A DNA stretch of 41,987 nt, from positions 1-41,987 of the forward strand of contig CAMCXB010000015.1 in the NCBI GenBank assembly GCA_945883145.1, in the 5' to 3' direction. Numbering within the stretch: position 1 is the first letter of the stretch; the number at the start of each line of letters is the position of its first letter. The stretch comes from Bordetella parapertussis (GTDB lineage: Bacteria > Pseudomonadota > Gammaproteobacteria > Burkholderiales > Burkholderiaceae_D). Below the pieces are notes generated by a model that saw only the letters and a list, made by a program, of their open reading frames with translations, was not told where the DNA came from and did no database searches. The translations under genes were made by a program, and so were the position numbers. Below, in pieces: positions 24,862 through 34,114 of the stretch.

Positions 24862-26018
24862 TAGCCAAACAAACGTTTCGCTGCACTAGAACCTGCAGTG
24901 ACACCGTAATCTTCCATCGCATGATAAAAATCTTTGACCTGCGCTGCGATCGCATCTAGTGATGCATCATTCAACGGCTGTCCGGAATCATCAATCACTT
25001 CACCAGACAAACGTGATGCGAGTGATTTAGCAAAAGCAGTCATTGCTTCAAAAGCTAGCCGTTGGCTTTCTACCATGGGCACTGGCAAGAGCAAGGTCAT
25101 CATCTTGGTGCTATCGTCAGCCGGAGTCGCATTCATAGAGATGGAAAACAACAACCCACCATCACCATCCGACATGATTAATCTACCATCAGGTCGTAAA
25201 TCTAAACCTTGACGTTGTAAGGCAGGTCGCATGGTAGCAACTAACCAAGGCATGCCTTTACTTCTTACATTCACGGAAAGTTGTACATCAAATTCTTGAA
25301 TAAACTGATGCAAACGACGTGCATCAGAAATCACTTGTGACATATCAGGAATATCAGGCATAGAGCCTAATTCATCGCCCATATTATTTAAACCTAAAAC
25401 AAGCTCAGAATACTCTAGCTCTGATAAAGGACTTAAACGCGATGCCATCTGTACACCAACTTGCAAGGAATAATAAGCACCACCATGTGCTACCGGTTCT
25501 AGGCTACCTGTTTCAGTCTCACCGATTACTTGCACCAGCTTATTACCTACAAAGCGCAAGGACTGAAATGCTGCAATAATTTTTTCACCGCGCAATGGAT
25601 GTTCCAGTGCGAGAGGAATAATGCAATCGACGACAGGATCTAGCGGTGATGTTTTCGCAGTAGCGTGTATAAATTCTAAAGGCTCAGCGTGTGCAGCACG
25701 GGCAGTCTGCGTAGTGACTTGTTGATGATCATCTTCATCAGCATGATCCGCATGATCGTGCTCATGTTGTTGATGATGCTCATCGTGTGCGGAATGATCA
25801 TGCTCATCATCACTATGTTCATGCGCAGCATCGTCATGTGCGCTGTGAGATGAGCTGTGATGCGCCTTGCCACCACCCATCAGCACATCATCAGGCATAT
25901 CCGAAAAGGCATTTTCAACAGAGTTTTTCGCGCGCCATTCAGTCCACTTGTTATAAGCAATCACACCGACTACGATGACAGCGCCAATGGCAATCAGGCT
26001 GGCCTGCAGTTCAGTCAT
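24861..26018 (-). CDS. zipA: ZipA-like cell division protein with His/acidic-rich linker
   Basis: ZipA tethers FtsZ filaments to the inner membrane. The layout fits: a short N-terminus, one membrane helix at about residues 6-22, a low-complexity linker, and a C-terminal domain of about 230 residues resembling the ZipA FtsZ-binding domain. I chose the second ATG (26018, 385 residues) because GGAG lies 7 bases before it, while it is only 1 base before the first ATG at 26024. The linker, encoded at about 25725-25862, has 16 His and 16 Asp/Glu in 46 residues; ZipA linkers are normally rich in Pro and Gln. The neighbours smc and ligA support a chromosome/division role. Assignment of the C-terminal domain is by resemblance only. 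Confidence 0.78.
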   Translation of the reverse strand: MTELQASLIAIGAVIVVGVIAYNKWTEWRAKNSVENAFSDMPDDVLMGGGKAHHSSSHSAHDDAAHEHSDDEHDHSAHDEHHQQHEHDHADHADEDDHQQVTTQTARAAHAEPLEFIHATAKTSPLDPVVDCIIPLALEHPLRGEKIIAAFQSLRFVGNKLVQVIGETETGSLEPVAHGGAYYSLQVGVQMASRLSPLSELEYSELVLGLNNMGDELGSMPDIPDMSQVISDARRLHQFIQEFDVQLSVNVRSKGMPWLVATMRPALQRQGLDLRPDGRLIMSDGDGGLLFSISMNATPADDSTKMMTLLLPVPMVESQRLAFEAMTAFAKSLASRLSGEVIDDSGQPLNDASLDAIAAQVKDFYHAMEDYGVTAGSSAAKRLFG

Positions 26019-26405
26019 GCGCATACTCCATCTTTAAGCTCATAGGAAAAACACAGTTACGAAGATTTTGATTCATTAAAACACCGGACAATTCTTAGGA
26101 TGTTCTCTCCACCAAGCAATATTCTAAGGGAAGTAGCGTGAAATGCCCTTATTCAGACGGCATTTTAGTCAAGGAATGTTCAGTTTAGGGGAGTTAGCTA
26201 GCTGATAGTGCGATGTTTGGTGATGAAAACCCTGTTTATGAGGAATAAAGGCAAAAAACAGGGCTATAAAAAATGGAATTTTCTTCGCTAGGCGGACTAT
26301 CAATAATTTACCGTTGATCCCCAAGCTTGATAAAAATCAATTGAACTTTTCAGATCCTTCTCTAAGATGTCAAAAATGCAACTACATTGACGAGGGAGAT
26401 AGTGA
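26019..26405. other. zipA upstream region; no recognised gene
   Basis: This spacer of nearly 390 bases must contain the zipA-ligA-galU-def promoter (minus) and the promoter of the small plus-strand gene. Near its right end lies TTGAAC at 26341-26346 with TAAGAT at 26363-26368 (16-base spacing), a plausible sigma-70 promoter for the gene at 26406. An 8-bp inverted repeat (CCCTGTTT at 26230-26237, AAACAGGG at 26256-26263) has no T-run in the right place for a terminator. I see no coding sequence. Confidence 0.45.
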
Positions 26406-26624
26406 ATGCAAAAAAATAAAGACATCAAACTACACGAACTAACGATGATCTCTTTGAAACCAAAACTGCAGCAACTTAGAACCTGGTGGTTTAGCAGACT
26501 TGAAGAACACTACTTGATTTGCGCAGAAATTGAACGCCGACAAGCACGTCAATCCGAAGAAAACGAAGCCTATTATCATAAACGTGCTGCAACCATACGC
26601 TCAGAGCTCTACTGGAACAAGTAG
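26406..26624 (+). CDS. small charged protein of unknown function
   Basis: A 72-residue open frame with good expression signals: GAGGGA at 26392-26397, 8 bases before the ATG, and a promoter candidate at 26341-26368 giving a leader of about 30 bases. The protein is mostly predicted helix, rich in Glu, Arg and Lys, with a Trp-Trp pair near the middle (RTWWFSRLEEHYLICAEIERRQ) and no signal peptide or convincing membrane helix. I do not recognise the family. It is isolated between the divergent zipA operon and the convergent smc gene. It is probably real because of its signals and its non-antisense position, but it could be lineage-specific. Confidence 0.6.
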   Translation: MQKNKDIKLHELTMISLKPKLQQLRTWWFSRLEEHYLICAEIERRQARQSEENEAYYHKRAATIRSELYWNK

Positions 26625-26662
26625 GCTCAAGCATTAAGAAGCAGCACTCAGACCAGACTCAC

Positions 26663-29600
26663 TTAAGCAGCAACCGGTTCTGCATTCAATTGGGATGCTG
26701 ATTCCATATCAACAGCAACAATACGCGACACACCCTGCTCTTGCATCGTCACACCTATTAACTGCTGCGCCATTTCCATCGCAATCTTGTTATGCGAGAT
26801 AAACAAGAATTGCGTATTAGCTGACATACGTTTCACCATGGCGCAGAAACGTTCGGTGTTAGCGTCATCCAGTGGAGCGTCAACCTCATCGAGTAAACAG
26901 AACGGTGCAGGATTCAATTGGAAGATAGAGAACACTAATGCCGTCGCTGTTAGTGCTTTCTCACCACCGGATAAGAGATGAATCGTTGCATTCTTCTTGC
27001 CCGGTGGTTGTGCCATAACCTGTACCCCGGAATCAAGAATTTCTTCGCCCGTCATCACTAGCTTGGCATTACCACCGCCAAATAGTACGGGGAATAACTC
27101 ACCAAAATGATGATTCACTTTATCGAAGGTATCTTGGAGTAGATCACGCGTTTCTCTATCAATCTTGTGGATCGCATCTTCTAATGTTGTGATCGCTTCA
27201 GTTAAGTCAGCACATTGCGCATCAAGGAAAGTCTTACGCTCCGTTGCTTGAGCTAACTCATCCAATGCAGCCAAGTTCACTGCACCCAAAGCCGCAATCG
27301 CATTGGTGAGACGTGTGACTTCACCTTGCAAATAAGATGGGCGAACATCATCACCTAATTTCGCAGCAAGTGCTTCTTCATCTGCTTGTGCTTCAGCTAA
27401 CTGCTGCGCATATTGCTCTTGATTTAAACGTGCCGCTTGTTCTTTGAGTTGCAATTCAACGATGCGATCACGCAATGGTTGCAATGCACGATCGGCAGCA
27501 AGTTTCGCTTCATCTTGACCACGCATTTGTTGAGTCAGTTGATCTAACTCTTGACGCGCATTGGTCAACGCAATTTCTTGCTCACTGCGTATTTCTAGCA
27601 GGGTTTGCAGACCCGCTTGTGCTGCTTGATCATCTAAAGATTCGAGTTCAAGTTGACCCTGCTCCATGCTAGCAAACAGTTGCGCCGATTGTTCTTGCGC
27701 AGTAGCGATATTGCGTTTTAATTCTTCTATGCGATTTGCATGTGATAACTCAGCAAATTCAGCTTGTTGTGCAGCGCGTTCTAGCTCACGCAAAGCTTGA
27801 CGCGATAGATTCAATGCTTGCTCATGTTCGAGATAAACTGTTTGACCATCTTCATGCTGCTCTTGCATGGTAGCGAGTTCAGCATCAAGCTGTTCAAACA
27901 TCGCTTCGGATGCAACCTTAATATTTTGCTGTTCAGCTTCTTGCGCTGCGATCTCAGCGAGATCTTCTGCAATTTGCGTACTACGTTGACTGAATCTATC
28001 CTGCACTTCAGACAATTTAAGTATGTCAATTTGCATGCTATGCACAGCTTGAGTCAACGCTGTAACTTGTTGCGTTAAATCTTGTAACTGTTGTGTGCCT
28101 AGTGTCAATGCTGCATCAGCACGCACTGAACGCTGACGTGCTTCATCCGCTAGTAGTTGTTGTACCTTTACTTGACGGCCTATATTTTCAATTTCTTGTT
28201 GACGCGCGAGCACACCATCTTGCTCAGAATCAGAAGCATAGAAACGTACTGACAACTTACCAATCAAATGACCTTGACGTGTGACTAAACAAGCGCCTGC
28301 AGGTAATTTGCTGCGATCTGCAAATGCGGCTGCTGCATCTTCAGCAACGAACACATTGTGTAACCAGTCCTGCATTAATGCACGTAGACCAGGTTCATTT
28401 AATTGTAAGAGTGAGATCAGTGGCTTTAAGCCTGCAGGTGCAACTTCATTATTCCCTGCACTACCTGTAGTTGAAAACAAAGACAACTTAGCAGGAGGCG
28501 CATCACTAAAGAAGGCTTTAGTCCAATCCAAATTGGAGACTTCAAGCGCACCAGTTCGTTCACGCAACACCGACTCTAATGCGGTTTCCCAACCTTGTTC
28601 AATGTTGAGCTTTTTCCATAAACGTGGCAATGCACCCAATTCATGTTTATTCAACCAAGGTGCAACCTTGCCTTCTGTTTGCACACTTTCTTGTAATTGT
28701 TTTAAAGCGTCTAAACGTGCTTCAAGTTGCGCATGATTCGCACTGGCTGTATTCGATGCTTCTTGCGCATCACGACGTTCTTGCTCTAACTTAGGCTGTC
28801 TTTCTTGTGCAGCGACGAGTTCTTTCGTTGCACTATCAAGTTCAGCTTGTTTATCTTTTACCTGCGATTGCACATTATTTAAATGCACGGTATCAGGCAA
28901 TGACAATCCACTTTGCTCTTGTGACAGACGTTCACGACGTTGCGCAAGATTACCAAGAATCTGTGCGGCATTACGTTGCTGTGCTGATTCAAGTTCTATC
29001 TTTTGTTGCAATTGCATGATATGCGAGCGTGATTCTGTGCTCGACAATTGTGCTGCACGCCATTTCTCTTCTAAAGCAGGAATGGCTTGTTGTTTTTCTT
29101 CTACCAATTGCTGTGACTCTGCTACACGCACTGCATGTTCTTCTAGCTCTTGTTCAGCTTGTACCAGCTCTTCTTGTGACTGGGTTCCCTGACGCTGCCA
29201 TTGATCACGCTGTGCAGTCAAAGAATTTAATTGTGTTTGTAAGCGAGAACGAGATTCAATGACGAATTTAATTTGCGCTTCTAAACTACCAATTTCAGAA
29301 TTCGTTTGATACAACTCACCTTGTGCATGATGCACACGGTCACCAGCAGCATAATGCGCTTGACGCATATGCTCGATTTGCGTTTCGATATGACGCAGTT
29401 TGGCGTTTTGCTCTTCGAGATCAATATGACCACGCTCTATATCGCGCAGGACTTTTTCCTGCTCATTCTTGGCTTCATTCTTACGCAACAGCCACAGCAG
29501 TTTTTGTTTTTCTTCTTGATCAGCTTGTAAGGTGTGAAATTTCTGCGCGACTTCCGCTTGCCCTTGCAGCTTTTCTAAATTGTTGTTGAGTTCGCGCAGG

Positions 29601-30190
29601 ATATCGTCAACACGCTGCAAATTTTCACGTGTATCTTGCAAACGATTTTCTGTTTCTCGACGACGTTCTTTGTATTTAGAAACGCCTGCTGCTTCTTCCA
29701 AGAAGATACGCAACTCTTCAGGACGCGCTTCAATAATGCGCGAAATCATGCCTTGACCAATAATCGCGTAAGCACGTGGACCTAGGCCTGTGCCTAAGAA
29801 AATATCTTGAATATCACGACGACGAACTGCTTGATTGTTAATGTAATAAGTTGAAGTGCCATCACGTGTCAGCGTACGTTTGACTGAAATCTCAGCAAAG
29901 GTACTCCACTGACCAGCCGCTTTACCCGCTGAATTATCAAAAACCAATTCAACTGAGGAGCGCCCAGCAGGTTTGCGTGTATTGGTGCCATTGAAAATCA
30001 CGTCCTGCATGGACTCGCCGCGCAGCTCGGAGGCTTTGGACTCACCCAAGACCCAGCGCACAGCATCAATGATGTTAGATTTGCCGCATCCATTAGGACC
30101 CACGACGCCAACCAACTGCCCTGGCACCTGAAAGTTTGTAGGATCGACGAAGGACTTAAAGCCCGATAGTTTTAGAGAAGTTAACCGCAC
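26663..30190 (-). CDS. smc: chromosome segregation protein SMC
   Basis: A condensin ATPase that organises and segregates the chromosome. The 1175-residue protein has Walker A GPNGCGKS at 31-38, long coiled coils on both sides of a hinge (about 500-650) that contains the usual Gly-rich turns, and the C-terminal head with the signature LSGGEKALTA near 1077 followed by Walker B (FCLLDEVDAPLDDANTERF). The start is a GTG at 30190; MRLTSLKLSGFKSFVDPT is the standard SMC opening. scpA and scpB are not in the window. It lies upstream of the zipA operon in the same direction, separated by about 640 bases and a plus-strand gene. Confidence 0.97.
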   Translation of the reverse strand: MRLTSLKLSGFKSFVDPTNFQVPGQLVGVVGPNGCGKSNIIDAVRWVLGESKASELRGESMQDVIFNGTNTRKPAGRSSVELVFDNSAGKAAGQWSTFAEISVKRTLTRDGTSTYYINNQAVRRRDIQDIFLGTGLGPRAYAIIGQGMISRIIEARPEELRIFLEEAAGVSKYKERRRETENRLQDTRENLQRVDDILRELNNNLEKLQGQAEVAQKFHTLQADQEEKQKLLWLLRKNEAKNEQEKVLRDIERGHIDLEEQNAKLRHIETQIEHMRQAHYAAGDRVHHAQGELYQTNSEIGSLEAQIKFVIESRSRLQTQLNSLTAQRDQWQRQGTQSQEELVQAEQELEEHAVRVAESQQLVEEKQQAIPALEEKWRAAQLSSTESRSHIMQLQQKIELESAQQRNAAQILGNLAQRRERLSQEQSGLSLPDTVHLNNVQSQVKDKQAELDSATKELVAAQERQPKLEQERRDAQEASNTASANHAQLEARLDALKQLQESVQTEGKVAPWLNKHELGALPRLWKKLNIEQGWETALESVLRERTGALEVSNLDWTKAFFSDAPPAKLSLFSTTGSAGNNEVAPAGLKPLISLLQLNEPGLRALMQDWLHNVFVAEDAAAAFADRSKLPAGACLVTRQGHLIGKLSVRFYASDSEQDGVLARQQEIENIGRQVKVQQLLADEARQRSVRADAALTLGTQQLQDLTQQVTALTQAVHSMQIDILKLSEVQDRFSQRSTQIAEDLAEIAAQEAEQQNIKVASEAMFEQLDAELATMQEQHEDGQTVYLEHEQALNLSRQALRELERAAQQAEFAELSHANRIEELKRNIATAQEQSAQLFASMEQGQLELESLDDQAAQAGLQTLLEIRSEQEIALTNARQELDQLTQQMRGQDEAKLAADRALQPLRDRIVELQLKEQAARLNQEQYAQQLAEAQADEEALAAKLGDDVRPSYLQGEVTRLTNAIAALGAVNLAALDELAQATERKTFLDAQCADLTEAITTLEDAIHKIDRETRDLLQDTFDKVNHHFGELFPVLFGGGNAKLVMTGEEILDSGVQVMAQPPGKKNATIHLLSGGEKALTATALVFSIFQLNPAPFCLLDEVDAPLDDANTERFCAMVKRMSANTQFLFISHNKIAMEMAQQLIGVTMQEQGVSRIVAVDMESASQLNAEPVAA

Positions 30191-30527
30191 GGTATCAACA
30201 ATTCAAACACGGAGACTCTGATCATTTCGACAACATCTTAGTCAGGATATTGCCGCTGACTCAGCACTTACGCAGACTTTCACGCAGGCTAAGCATTTTC
30301 ATCAAAGACTCTTATAAAAAGATAAACCGGGCAAACAGCAGCCCGGGTTCGGATGAAACATCGCTATGATAACATCCGTCTCCCTCCTGACCAGAGCATT
30401 TCCATCGTCTGGTGATCTAAAAATCTCATCAATGATTCACAAAGCACTACAGCGATGAAGCACGCCGGAAGGTATAATCGCGCAGCTCTAGATATATCAA
30501 CGACACACTTATGCAGCGTAGGCCATT
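30191..30527. promoter_or_regulatory. smc-dapC divergent region with dapC promoter and 6-codon upstream frame
   Basis: The spacer of about 340 bases holds a consensus -10 TATAAT at 30473-30478 (plus), about 50 bases before dapC; the matching -35 is weak. A GC-rich hairpin with one bulge (30325-30332 with 30341-30349) and a 6-bp inverted repeat (CGGATG 30350-30355, CATCCG 30373-30378) lie mid-region. A six-codon open frame (ATG at 30511, TGA at 30529-30531) ends in a 4-nt GTGA overlap with the dapC start. No other gene is supported. Confidence 0.5.
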
Positions 30528-31736
30528 GTGAATCCGTTACTCGACAGACTGCAGCCCTATCCCTTTGAAAAATTACGCCGCTTGTTTGCGGATGTCACGC
30601 CTGATCGTGCGCATTCGCCTATTAGCTTAGGCATAGGGGAACCAAAACATCCGACCCCTGCTTTCATTCAAGAGGCGCTTGCACATAATCTCGGTGGTTT
30701 GGCTAGTTATCCGACTACTGCTGGTAGCGATGTATTGCGAGCTGCTATATGCGGATGGTTAGAACAACGCTATCGACTGCCTAGCTTAGATCCTAGCAAT
30801 CAAGTCTTACCTGTTAATGGATCACGTGAAGCATTGTTTGCTTTAGCTCAGGTAGTGATTGATCCAAACGCAAAAGCGGTGGTTGTGTGCCCGAATCCTT
30901 TTTATCAAATTTACGAAGGCGCTGCATTTTTAGCTGGTGCTGAGCCTTACTTCGTTAACTCTGATCCGAATCGTAATTTCGCGCCTGATTTTTCTACCGT
31001 GCCAGCTGATGTCTGGCCTCGCGTGCAATTGCTCTATATTTGCTCACCGGGTAATCCAACTGGAGCTGTGCTCACACTCGATGATTGGCGTGAATTATTT
31101 GCGCTCTCAGATAAACATGGTTTTGTGATTGCGGCCGATGAATGCTACTCAGAGATTTATTTTGGTAGTGAACGTCCTTTAGGTGCGATGGAAGCATCAC
31201 ATAAACTGGGACGTAAAAATTACGAACGCTTGATAGCATTTTCAAGTTTATCTAAACGCTCGAACGTTCCTGGTATGCGTTCAGGTTTTGTGGCGGGTGA
31301 TGCACGTATCTTGCAAAAGTTTTTGTTGTATAGGACATATCACGGGAGTGCTATGAGTCCTTCCATACAAGCAGCTTCAGTCGCAGCATGGCAAGATGAA
31401 GGGCATGTAGCAGAAAACCGCGCTAAGTATTTACAAAAATTTCAACAAATCACACCCATGCTTGCTGAGGTATTTGATGTGGCTCTGCCTGACGCAGGTT
31501 TTTATTTGTGGGCTAAGGTCGATAAATTAGTTACCATTAACGACACTGATTTTGCTCGACGCTTGTATGCAGAATGCAATGTCACTGTTTTACCGGGTAG
31601 CTATGTTGCGCGTGATTCTCATGGCATTAACCCTGGTGCAAATCGTATTCGTATGGCCTTAGTAGCAGAAGTCGATGAATGTCTTGAAGCCGCTAAACGT
31701 ATCGTGACATTCACACGCAAACTTGCTTCATCCTGA
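30528..31736 (+). CDS. dapC: succinyldiaminopimelate transaminase
   Basis: A PLP-dependent class I aminotransferase that forms N-succinyl-LL-2,6-diaminopimelate in lysine and peptidoglycan precursor synthesis. The 402 residues include the opening MNPLLDRLQPYPFEKLRRLF typical of betaproteobacterial DapC, SPGNPTGAVL, the ADECYSEIYF strand, and the PLP-binding Lys at about 242 in SSLSKRSNVPGMRSGF. A GTG start is used, with no strong Shine-Dalgarno sequence but a short overlapping upstream frame. The gene leads the dapC-dapD-yffB-dapE-prmB cluster, which supports DapC over other aminotransferases. Confidence 0.92.
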   Translation: MNPLLDRLQPYPFEKLRRLFADVTPDRAHSPISLGIGEPKHPTPAFIQEALAHNLGGLASYPTTAGSDVLRAAICGWLEQRYRLPSLDPSNQVLPVNGSREALFALAQVVIDPNAKAVVVCPNPFYQIYEGAAFLAGAEPYFVNSDPNRNFAPDFSTVPADVWPRVQLLYICSPGNPTGAVLTLDDWRELFALSDKHGFVIAADECYSEIYFGSERPLGAMEASHKLGRKNYERLIAFSSLSKRSNVPGMRSGFVAGDARILQKFLLYRTYHGSAMSPSIQAASVAAWQDEGHVAENRAKYLQKFQQITPMLAEVFDVALPDAGFYLWAKVDKLVTINDTDFARRLYAECNVTVLPGSYVARDSHGINPGANRIRMALVAEVDECLEAAKRIVTFTRKLASS

Positions 31737-31775
31737 TTTTTTTAATTTTTAATTTCAACTTTATTCAAACGTATC

Positions 31776-32600
31776 ATGACCCAACAATTACAAACTCTGA
31801 TCGACAATGCATGGGAAGCTCGTGCCGACTTCTCTCCTAAATCCGCACCTGCTGATGTTCGTAAAGCTGTTGCAGATGTCCTCGAACAATTAAATCAAGG
31901 CACGCTACGTGTTGCACAAAAAGATAGCGGTAGCTGGGTAGTCAATCAATGGGTAAAGAAAGCCGTGTTGCTGTCATTTCGCTTAGAAGACAATATGCCT
32001 ATGCCTAGTGGTCAGCACATGCAGTTCTATGACAAAGTGCCTACCAAGTTTGCGAATTACACAGAGGCTGATTTCGCAAAAGGTGGTTTCCGTGTCGTGC
32101 CTCCAGCTGTTGCTCGTCGCGGTAGCTTCATAGGCAAAAACGTAGTGCTTATGCCTTCCTATGTGAACATCGGTGCTTATGTGGATGAAGGCACCATGGT
32201 GGATACATGGGCGACTGTAGGTTCATGCGCACAAATCGGTAAGAACGTTCATCTCTCTGGCGGTGTAGGTATTGGTGGTGTATTAGAGCCTATGCAAGCC
32301 AACCCAACCATCATTGAAGACAACTGCTTTATCGGTGCGCGCTCTGAAGTGGTTGAAGGTGTGATCGTTGAAGAAAACTCAGTGATCTCTATGGGTGTCT
32401 ACATTGGTCAATCAACTAAGATTTATGATCGTGCAACTGGTGAAGTCACTTATGGACGTATACCTGCAGGATCAGTAGTCGTATCAGGTAACTTACCTTC
32501 AGCAGATGGCAAATACAGTTTGTACTGCGCAGTGATTGTGAAAAAAGTTGATGCAAAAACGCGCGCTAAAACTGCTATCAATGAACTCTTGCGTGATTAA
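31776..32600 (+). CDS. dapD: tetrahydrodipicolinate N-succinyltransferase
   Basis: Uses succinyl-CoA to succinylate tetrahydrodipicolinate, committing flux to the succinylase branch of DAP/lysine synthesis. The 274-residue protein has an N-terminal helical domain and a left-handed beta-helix (GKNVVLMPSYVNIGAYVDEGTMVDTWATVGSCAQIG is the diagnostic region, about 125-160), followed by GGVLEPMQANPTIIEDNCFIGARSEVVEG. It lies 39 bases after dapC. Confidence 0.97.
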   Translation: MTQQLQTLIDNAWEARADFSPKSAPADVRKAVADVLEQLNQGTLRVAQKDSGSWVVNQWVKKAVLLSFRLEDNMPMPSGQHMQFYDKVPTKFANYTEADFAKGGFRVVPPAVARRGSFIGKNVVLMPSYVNIGAYVDEGTMVDTWATVGSCAQIGKNVHLSGGVGIGGVLEPMQANPTIIEDNCFIGARSEVVEGVIVEENSVISMGVYIGQSTKIYDRATGEVTYGRIPAGSVVVSGNLPSADGKYSLYCAVIVKKVDAKTRAKTAINELLRD

Positions 32601-32627
32601 TTAAGTACTTAGTTAAACATAATCCCT

Positions 32628-32987
32628 ATGTCACTGACACTCTACGGCATACCCAATTGCGACACAGTCAAAAAAGCACGCACTTGGCTGGAGTCGCATC
32701 AGCATGCCCACACCTTTCATGATTTTAAAAAACAAGGTTTGAGTGCTGACATTATCGCGCTATGGTTAAAAGCAGTGCCTTGGGAAGTGTTGGTGAATAA
32801 AAAAGGAATGACTTGGCGTAATCTCACTGATGCACAAAAAAATGCAGTCGTGGATGCTAAGAGTGCGACTGCCCTCATGCTAGAAAACCCTAGTGTGATT
32901 AAGCGTCCTGTTTTATGTTTGCCCACTGTTGTGTTAGTGGGTTTCACACCTGATCTGTATCAACAACAATTGAAAGCATCAGCATGA
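32628..32987 (+). CDS. yffB: ArsC/Spx-family thioredoxin-fold protein, YffB-like
   Basis: A 119-residue protein of the ArsC superfamily with the single active-site Cys11 in YGIPNCDTVKKA, the downstream FHDFKKQGLS segment, and the KRPVL motif in which ArsC-family proteins place a substrate-binding Arg. E. coli yffB also lies beside dapE, and this pairing is widespread. Its biochemical role is not settled; a glutathione-dependent thiol reductase activity has been suggested for the family, and arsenate reduction is not implied. It overlaps dapE by 4 nt (ATGA). Confidence 0.88.
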   Translation: MSLTLYGIPNCDTVKKARTWLESHQHAHTFHDFKKQGLSADIIALWLKAVPWEVLVNKKGMTWRNLTDAQKNAVVDAKSATALMLENPSVIKRPVLCLPTVVLVGFTPDLYQQQLKASA

Positions 32988-34114
32988 GTAGAACACTGGC
33001 CTTAACTGAAGAACTAATTACACTTTCTTCAGTCACTCCAGAAGACAAAGGCTGCCAGGCACGCATGGCTGAACTGTTACAGCCTTTGGGTTTTAACTGC
33101 GAAACCATACAGTCCGGTGCTGTCACCAATCTGTGGGCGCGTCGCGGAACAGCACAACCTTTACTCGTGTTTGCAGGTCACACCGATGTTGTGCCTACTG
33201 GCCCTTTAGAAAAATGGACATCGAATCCTTTTAAGCCTTCACATCGTGATGGCAAGTTATATGGACGTGGCGCAGCAGATATGAAAACCTCCCTCGCTGC
33301 CATGATCGTAGCGGTTGAAGAATTTGTAGCAGCGCATCCACATCACCAAGGCTCGATTGGTTTTCTCATCACCAGTGATGAAGAAGGACCTGCTACTGAT
33401 GGCACCGTTGTCGTGTGTGATCAACTTAAAGCACGTGGTGAACAATTAGATTACTGCATTGTGGGTGAACCGACTTCAGTGAACAAAATTGGCGACATGA
33501 TAAAGAATGGTCGCCGTGGCACCATGTCAGGCAAATTGACTATTAAAGGTGTGCAAGGTCATATCGCCTATCCACATTTGGCAAAAAATCCTATCCACCT
33601 TGCCATGCCTGCATTAGCTGAGCTAGCAACGATCAAGTGGGATGAAGGTAATGAATACTATTTACCCACTTCATGGCAAATGTCGAATATTCATGCAGGC
33701 ACAGGTGCATCGAATGTGATTCCTGGTGAATGCATAGTTGATTTCAACTTTCGTTTTTCAACAGCGAGTACAGTCGAAGGATTGCAACAAGGAGTGCGTG
33801 CCATCTTAGATAAACATGGCTTGCAATATGAATTAGCTTGGATAGTTGGTGGCCATCCTTTCTTGACTCCTCGTGGCACATTAAGTCAGGCATTAAGTGA
33901 TGCCATCTCAGCTGAAACTGGGCTGACAGCTGAACTTTCCACCACAGGTGGCACATCAGATGGTCGCTTCATCGCAAAAATCTGTCCACAAGTGGTGGAG
34001 TTTGGACCAACTAACGCAAGCATTCATAAAATTGATGAACATATTTCTGTTGAAGAAATTGATCCCTTAAAAAATATTTATCGTCGCACGTTAGAGAACT
34101 TGCTTGTTTCATGA
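32984..34114 (+). CDS. dapE: succinyl-diaminopimelate desuccinylase
   Basis: A di-zinc M20 amidohydrolase that releases LL-diaminopimelate and succinate. The 376-residue protein carries the metal motifs FAGHTDVVPTGP (His, about residues 65-76), GRGAADMKTS (bridging Asp) and TSDEEGPATDG (catalytic and ligand Glu), a dimerisation lid domain, and late STTGGTSDGRF and FGPTNASIHKIDE with the last His ligand. It shares 4-nt overlaps with the yffB-like gene before and prmB after, so the three are translated as a coupled set. Confidence 0.97.
   Translation: MSRTLALTEELITLSSVTPEDKGCQARMAELLQPLGFNCETIQSGAVTNLWARRGTAQPLLVFAGHTDVVPTGPLEKWTSNPFKPSHRDGKLYGRGAADMKTSLAAMIVAVEEFVAAHPHHQGSIGFLITSDEEGPATDGTVVVCDQLKARGEQLDYCIVGEPTSVNKIGDMIKNGRRGTMSGKLTIKGVQGHIAYPHLAKNPIHLAMPALAELATIKWDEGNEYYLPTSWQMSNIHAGTGASNVIPGECIVDFNFRFSTASTVEGLQQGVRAILDKHGLQYELAWIVGGHPFLTPRGTLSQALSDAISAETGLTAELSTTGGTSDGRFIAKICPQVVEFGPTNASIHKIDEHISVEEIDPLKNIYRRTLENLLVS

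Noticed and set aside
25676..25978. Open frames antisense to or shifted within the His-rich zipA segment
   Set aside because: Frame-shifted translations of the CAT/GAT-rich stretch give Met/Ile/His low-complexity peptides with no start signals.
26019..26024. First ATG of the zipA-like gene
   Set aside because: GGAG is only one base upstream of it, but is seven bases upstream of the second ATG at 26018.
26230..26263. 8-bp inverted repeat CCCTGTTT/AAACAGGG upstream of the small gene
   Set aside because: The loop is 18 bases and no T tract follows on either strand. It is not convincing as a terminator or operator.
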